A stretch of DNA of 64,000 bases, from NCBI GenBank assembly GCA_028873795.1, contig JAPPNP010000031.1:1-64000 (forward strand), written 5' to 3'. Positions 59,960 through 64,000 of the stretch are shown here, piece after piece. This DNA is from Chloroflexota bacterium (GTDB lineage Bacteria; Chloroflexota; UBA11872). The translations under genes were made by a program, and so were the position numbers. Below the pieces are notes generated by a model that worked only from the letters and a program-made list of their open reading frames with translations, had not been told where the DNA came from and ran no database searches. How positions within the stretch are numbered: the stretch's first letter is position 1; each line of letters begins with the position of its first letter.

Positions 59960-61360
59960 TCAGCCGGTCACCGTCGGCGCCTCTGACGCTGACTCTTGCA
60001 CGATATCGACCCTCAGTCGCAAACCTTCGACATCTCGCACCATAACGCGCTCGCCCACCCTTGCGCGCCCCCCGGGCGGCAACTCGGCTTCCCAACGCTC
60101 GCCGGCAAGCCGCACTTCGCCGCGAGGATTGAGCGTGCGCGTCACTTCCGCCAGCTGGCCGACGAGCGCGGCCTCCGAGGTCGGGCTCACGTACGACGAG
60201 CCGGCTCGCCGGCGATCGGATCGCAACGCCCAGGCAATGACCGCGAGTGCCGCCGCAAACACCCCGCCGAGCACGCCGATCAACCACGGGTTCACGCCGA
60301 TCTCGATCTCCGGGATGTCGATCTCCGGTACACGAAACGCATCGCCAACGAGCAGAAACGCCCCAGCGATGAACGCCGCGACGGCACTGGCTCCGAATAG
60401 GCCAAAGCCGACCGCCTGAACCTCCAGCGCCGCCAGCCCCAAGGCGCCGAGAATCAGCACCACGCCCAGCCAGTTCACCGGAAGCTGGCCCAGCCCGGTG
60501 AACGCCAGGGCGAGGGCCACCACTCCCACGATTCCAGGCACGCCGAGCCCGGGCGCCGAAAACTCCACCAGCAGGCCGAATCCCCCGATGAACAAGAGCA
60601 CCAGCGCCAAGGCGGGATTCGCCAGCACGGACAGAAAACGCTCCACGCCGGTCGGATCGAGCTCGCGCACCTCGAGTCCGGCCACGTTGACCTGTTGCGG
60701 GCCCCTCGCCGTCTCGACCTCCGCGCCGTCCACCTGCCGCAGAAGAGCGTCGAGGTCGTCGGCGATGAAGTCGATGATGCCGGCGTCTTCAGCCTCGCCC
60801 GCGGAGTATGACTTCGCCTGCGTCACGGTGGCTTCGAGCGCCGCCGCGTCGCGACCGCGCCGCTCGGCAATGCTGCGAATGAAGGCTTGCGTGTCCTCGC
60901 TCACCTTGTCCGCCAGAGTTGCCGGCACGTCCTCCCCACTGGCCGTGACCGGCGAGGCGGCGCCGATGTTGGTGCCGGGCGCCATCACGGCGAAGTGCGC
61001 GGCAGCCGCGACAAAAGTGCCGGCGGACGCCGCCTGCGAGCCGGCTGGGGACACGTAGACCGCCACCGGCACGCGCGATTCGAGCAGCAGTCCCACGATG
61101 TCCCGGGTGCTGTCGGCAAGTCCGCCCGGCGTGTTGAGTCGAACCACGAGCAAGGCGGCGTCGGTGTCCCACGCCTCTTCGAGCACCCGCTCGAGATACC
61201 GCGTGGCGACAATGTCGATGGGCCCGTCGATGGTCGCGACCGCGACGTACGACGACTGCGCGCGTGCCGCTGGATAGATGTTCGCCAGCGCCAGCCACGC
61301 CACGCCGAGCACCAGCAGCGCGACGCTGCACCAGCGTCTGAGCCGCTGCTGTCGAGCCAT
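59960..61360 (-). CDS. NfeD family serine protease-like membrane protein (long form)
   Basis: The product has 466 residues. A signal/anchor helix (SVALLVLGVAWLALANIYPAARA) is followed by a ClpP-like domain. The catalytic Ser region is SPAGSQAASAGTFVAAAAH and the Lys is AKSYSAGEAEDAGIIDFI, as in the 1510-N protease. Four or five membrane helices follow, and a C-terminal OB-fold NfeD domain (VGQLAEVTRTLNPRGEVRLAGERWEA). The ATG at 61360 is chosen; the 91 upstream codons are noise. It likely acts on the stomatin partner encoded next. Confidence 0.92.
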   Translation of the reverse strand: MARQQRLRRWCSVALLVLGVAWLALANIYPAARAQSSYVAVATIDGPIDIVATRYLERVLEEAWDTDAALLVVRLNTPGGLADSTRDIVGLLLESRVPVAVYVSPAGSQAASAGTFVAAAAHFAVMAPGTNIGAASPVTASGEDVPATLADKVSEDTQAFIRSIAERRGRDAAALEATVTQAKSYSAGEAEDAGIIDFIADDLDALLRQVDGAEVETARGPQQVNVAGLEVRELDPTGVERFLSVLANPALALVLLFIGGFGLLVEFSAPGLGVPGIVGVVALALAFTGLGQLPVNWLGVVLILGALGLAALEVQAVGFGLFGASAVAAFIAGAFLLVGDAFRVPEIDIPEIEIGVNPWLIGVLGGVFAAALAVIAWALRSDRRRAGSSYVSPTSEAALVGQLAEVTRTLNPRGEVRLAGERWEAELPPGGRARVGERVMVRDVEGLRLRVDIVQESASEAPTVTG

Positions 61361-61427
61361 TCGGCACCCTCCGCGCCGCCGGCGCGGTTCCGGCCGCGCC
61401 GTACCCCAGCGTCGACTCAAGTATGCG

Positions 61428-61973
61428 CTATTCGCCCAAGCCGCTCTGGTCGAATCGCTCCAATTCGGGCAGCGTCCGGCCGCCCGGGCCGTAGATGCGA
61501 AACGTGTCGGGACCGTAGGGCGCCGGAGCGAAGTCGTCGTTCCGTGCCAGCTGGGTGTACGTCCCGTCGAGCACTGGCAGCGCGATCTCGGGCACCAGGC
61601 CGACGAACGCCTTCGGCGTGCGCCGAAGGTCATCGGCGTCGAACACGCGCACCTCGTCGGCCTCCGGCGAGACCGCCCGAGGCTCGCCGCTCAGGTGCCG
61701 CATTTCAAAGATCACGAAGGTGTTCAACTCGGCGGGATCGACGCGGTGGCGCACGGCCACGATGCCCAGCGGCTCGGCTTCGATCCCCGCTTCCTCCCGC
61801 ACTTCCCGGACCAGCGCCGCCTCGAGCGATTCGCCGGGATCGACTTTGCCGCCGGGGAACATGAACTTGCCGCGGTGCCGGCTGTAGGTCAGCCGCACCA
61901 GCACGATGCCTTCGCCAAGGCGTACTACGCCGCCGACGGCAATTACTGAGCGATGGCCGGAGGGTCGAGCCAT
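61428..61973 (-). CDS. NUDIX hydrolase
   Basis: The product has 181 residues from ATG 61973 (MARPSGHRSVIAVGG). The NUDIX box is complete as GKVDPGESLEAALVREVREEAGIE, preceded by RGKFMFPG. The substrate cannot be told from the sequence. It is on the same strand as nfeD and 67 bp upstream of it, so it may head a NUDIX-NfeD-SPFH transcript. Confidence 0.9.
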   Translation of the reverse strand: MARPSGHRSVIAVGGVVRLGEGIVLVRLTYSRHRGKFMFPGGKVDPGESLEAALVREVREEAGIEAEPLGIVAVRHRVDPAELNTFVIFEMRHLSGEPRAVSPEADEVRVFDADDLRRTPKAFVGLVPEIALPVLDGTYTQLARNDDFAPAPYGPDTFRIYGPGGRTLPELERFDQSGLGE

Positions 61974-62104
61974 AGAGGACCAGCGTAACCACCGATTCGC
62001 ACGGCGGTTTGTCCAGGCATGGCCCGTGGCGACGAGTGGGGTCGTTGGTGGGCAAGGCTCGCGTGGGCAACAATCGGCCTGCTCCCCGACCTTGGTATTC
62101 GCCA
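61974..62104. other. Divergent spacer between NUDIX and CocE-like genes
   Basis: The 131 bp carry starts on both sides. I could not find a convincing sigma-70 promoter or dyad in it; the ORF-track extensions across it lack family character. Confidence 0.4.
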
Positions 62105-63985
62105 ATGTCCGACGCCACGCCGCCGTTCCAAGGCTCCCATCGCGCCTACGACTCCATCGTTCGTCCAAACGTCCTCATTCCCGCCCGCGACGGCGTGCTG
62201 CTGGCCGCCGACATCTACCTTCCCGCGCGCAACGGCGAGGTGGTGGATGGACCCTTCCCGGCCATCGTCGAGCGCACGCCGTATCTCAAGGACGGCACGA
62301 ACTACGCCCGTCGCGGTCATTGGTACGCCCGACGGGGCTACGCCACGGTTATCAATGACGTCCGTGGGCGCGGTCAATCGAACGGCGAGTGGTATCCGTT
62401 CGCTCTCGAGGCGCCCGACGGATTCGACGTGGTGGAGTGGGTGGCCGCGCAGCCTTGGTGCAACGGGCGCGTGGGCACCATGGGCGCCAGCTACGCGGGC
62501 TCGGACCAGAGCGCGCTGGCTACCCTCGATCCGCCGCACCTCGCCTGCCAGGTCGTCGGGCAGGGCACCAGCAACTATCACGTGTCGTCGCTGCGACAGG
62601 GCGGCGCGCTGGAGCAGCGGTTCATTCGCTACGCCTTTCGCATGGCGCGCACCAGCCGGGAGGCGCTCGCCGATCCCGACCTGAAGCGCACATTCGACGC
62701 AGCCGATCTCCAGATCCCGGAGCTGTTCGGCCCGCCGCTGCGATTCCGCCCCGGCCGCACGGCGCTGCGCCTGCTGCCCACCTACGAGCAATGGGCGTGG
62801 GACATCCTGACCCACGGCGTCTACGACGAGTACTGGATGCAGCGCGGCTACACCATTGACCGCTACTGGGACGAGCACTCCGACGTGCCGGTGCTGTTCC
62901 AGAGCGGCTGGTACGACACCTATCCGCGGGGAGCGATTGCCAATTTCCTCGCGCTCAGCGAGCGCAAGTCCAGCCCCATGCGACTCGTGATGGGTCCGTG
63001 GCGGCATGGCGAGGGAACGGTTGAGGAAAGCACGGCCGGTGACGTAGAGCTTGGCATCGACACCGCCGCGCCCGCCTACGACGACATGCGCCTGCGCTTC
63101 TTCGATGAGCATCTGAAAGGCTTCGACACGGGGCTGCGCGGTGAGCCGCCGGTTCGCTATTTCGTGATGGGCGGACGTGAAGGACGTCCTCCGGCCGATC
63201 TCGACGCCACGCTTTGGCACGGCGGTCGGTGGGAGCGCGCGCCCACGTGGCCGCCGCCGGAATATGCAGAGTCGTCGCTGTTCCTTCATGCCGACGGCTC
63301 GCTCCGGCCGCAAGCGCCGACCGACCGGCACGAGCCGACTCGGTACACCTACGACCCGCGTGATCCGGTGCCGACGGCCGGCGGGTCGATTAGCGCGTCG
63401 GAGGACATCCTGCCGTCCGGTGGATTCGACCAGCGGGGCCAGCCCGGTCGCTTCTTCGGGCATCGCGACACACTGTCGCTGGCGTCACGCCCGGATGTCG
63501 TGTCGTTCGAGACGCCGCCGCTGGAGACCGACCTGGAGATCACCGGTCCCGTGGAGGTGCGGCTGTTCGCCGCCAGCAGCGCGGTCGACACGGACTTCAC
63601 CGCCAAGCTGCTGGACGTCTATCCCCACGATCGCGACGCGCCGGGCAGCACCCCCGGCGGCTACGAGTTGAACCTCTGCGACAGCATCATCCGGGCACGG
63701 TTTCGGAACGGGTTCGAGTCGGAGCAGTTCCTCACGCCGGGCGAGATCTGCGAGTTCCGAATCATCCTGTACCCCACGGCCAACCGATTCTCTCGCGGGC
63801 ATCGCATTCGGGTGGACATCTCGTCGAGCAACTACCCGCGTTTCGACGCCAATCCCAATACCGGCGAGCCGCTGGGGCACGCCCGCCGCGTCAGGACGGC
63901 CGACCAGACGATCTTCCACGACGTCGATTGGCCGAGCCGGTTGCTCATCCACGCGCGCGCCGACGCCGGCGATTCCGGAGGCTGA
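62105..63985 (+). CDS. CocE/NonD family serine hydrolase
   Basis: The product has 626 residues with three regions. The alpha/beta-hydrolase part has IPARDGVLLAADIYLP, VINDVRGRGQSNGEWYP and the nucleophile GTMGASYAGSDQ (GxSxxG). A helical cap is followed by FQSGWYDTYPRGAI and the His in GPWRHGEG. The C-terminal X-Pro dipeptidyl-peptidase-type jelly roll contains FRNGFESEQFLTPGE and RIRVDISSSNYPRFDANPNTG. Family members cleave cocaine esters, acyl esters or glutaryl amides; the substrate here is unknown. No signal peptide is seen with the ATG at 62105. Confidence 0.92.
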   Translation: MSDATPPFQGSHRAYDSIVRPNVLIPARDGVLLAADIYLPARNGEVVDGPFPAIVERTPYLKDGTNYARRGHWYARRGYATVINDVRGRGQSNGEWYPFALEAPDGFDVVEWVAAQPWCNGRVGTMGASYAGSDQSALATLDPPHLACQVVGQGTSNYHVSSLRQGGALEQRFIRYAFRMARTSREALADPDLKRTFDAADLQIPELFGPPLRFRPGRTALRLLPTYEQWAWDILTHGVYDEYWMQRGYTIDRYWDEHSDVPVLFQSGWYDTYPRGAIANFLALSERKSSPMRLVMGPWRHGEGTVEESTAGDVELGIDTAAPAYDDMRLRFFDEHLKGFDTGLRGEPPVRYFVMGGREGRPPADLDATLWHGGRWERAPTWPPPEYAESSLFLHADGSLRPQAPTDRHEPTRYTYDPRDPVPTAGGSISASEDILPSGGFDQRGQPGRFFGHRDTLSLASRPDVVSFETPPLETDLEITGPVEVRLFAASSAVDTDFTAKLLDVYPHDRDAPGSTPGGYELNLCDSIIRARFRNGFESEQFLTPGEICEFRIILYPTANRFSRGHRIRVDISSSNYPRFDANPNTGEPLGHARRVRTADQTIFHDVDWPSRLLIHARADAGDSGG

Positions 63986-63988
63986 GGC

Positions 63989-64000
63989 GTGAATCGGACA
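63989..64000 (+). CDS. Possible start of next gene (cut by window end)
   Basis: GTG AAT CGG ACA begins 3 bp after the CocE-like stop and has GGAGGCTGAGG just upstream, which could serve as ribosome binding site. Only four codons are visible. Confidence 0.3.

Overview
The window is high-GC DNA, about two thirds G+C by eye. It is tightly packed, with very few gaps over 300 bp, and contains no rRNA, tRNA, CRISPR array, insertion sequence or phage gene that I could recognise. The set of core genes points to a bacterium, most likely a member of the Chloroflexota such as a SAR202-like or sponge/marine lineage. The supporting traits are a split glycine decarboxylase (GcvPA/GcvPB), a COG4948 enolase-superfamily gene, an RpoC with a long coiled-coil insertion, zinc-type S4/S14/L36, and several long WD/NHL-type propeller lipoproteins. 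This assignment is an inference; there is no 16S gene here to test it.

Left part (1-11392). A regulatory-looking left edge carries a tandem dyad at 60-91. It is followed by an enolase-superfamily enzyme (minus), a coupled pair of M23 peptidase plus beta-propeller (plus), the glycine-cleavage genes gcvH-gcvPA-gcvPB (minus), and then a plus-strand run: MazG-type pyrophosphohydrolase, SAM hydroxide adenosyltransferase (DUF62), M50 membrane protease, HD-domain protein, scpA and scpB.

Centre (11399-44003). This is one unbroken minus-strand array of information-processing genes. In transcription order it runs grpE-dnaJ-prmA-HIT, a hairpin terminator, then rpoB-rpoC-rpsL-rpsG-fusA-tuf-[S10 cluster]-[spc cluster with secY-adk-map-infA-rpmJ]-[alpha cluster]-truA-rplM-rpsI. 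The rpoB-to-rpsI part is about 29 kb with almost no spacing, and many genes overlap by 1, 4 or 8 nt, so it probably behaves as a superoperon. Several proteins depart from textbook form: IF-1 has an internal insertion, S17 a long acidic tail, S10 an N-terminal extension, S14 and S12 extra N-terminal residues, S3 an Arg/Gly loop, RpoC a coiled coil plus acidic tail, EF-Tu an altered G3 region, and S12 an Arg at the classical streptomycin-resistance Lys position.

Right part (44132-64000). A ten-gene minus-strand surface-polysaccharide operon (44132-55795) encodes a small membrane protein, an RmlD-like reductase, GT2, an O-antigen ligase/polymerase-like membrane protein, two GT4, two GT2, a polyprenyl glycosylphosphotransferase and, as its last gene, a large lipoprotein-like protein with two six-bladed NHL propellers. 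Divergently on the plus strand lie a MiaB-type methylthiotransferase and a lipoprotein with a SPOR-like region and a propeller. Then come, on the minus strand, NUDIX hydrolase-NfeD-SPFH protein, and on the plus strand a CocE/NonD-type serine hydrolase. A possible next gene starts in the last 12 bases.

No cassette here is a clear undescribed system. The strongest leads are the NHL double-propeller at the end of the glycan operon, the SPOR-propeller lipoprotein, the cluster of lineage-specific extensions in ribosomal and transcription proteins, and the tandem operator at the left edge.
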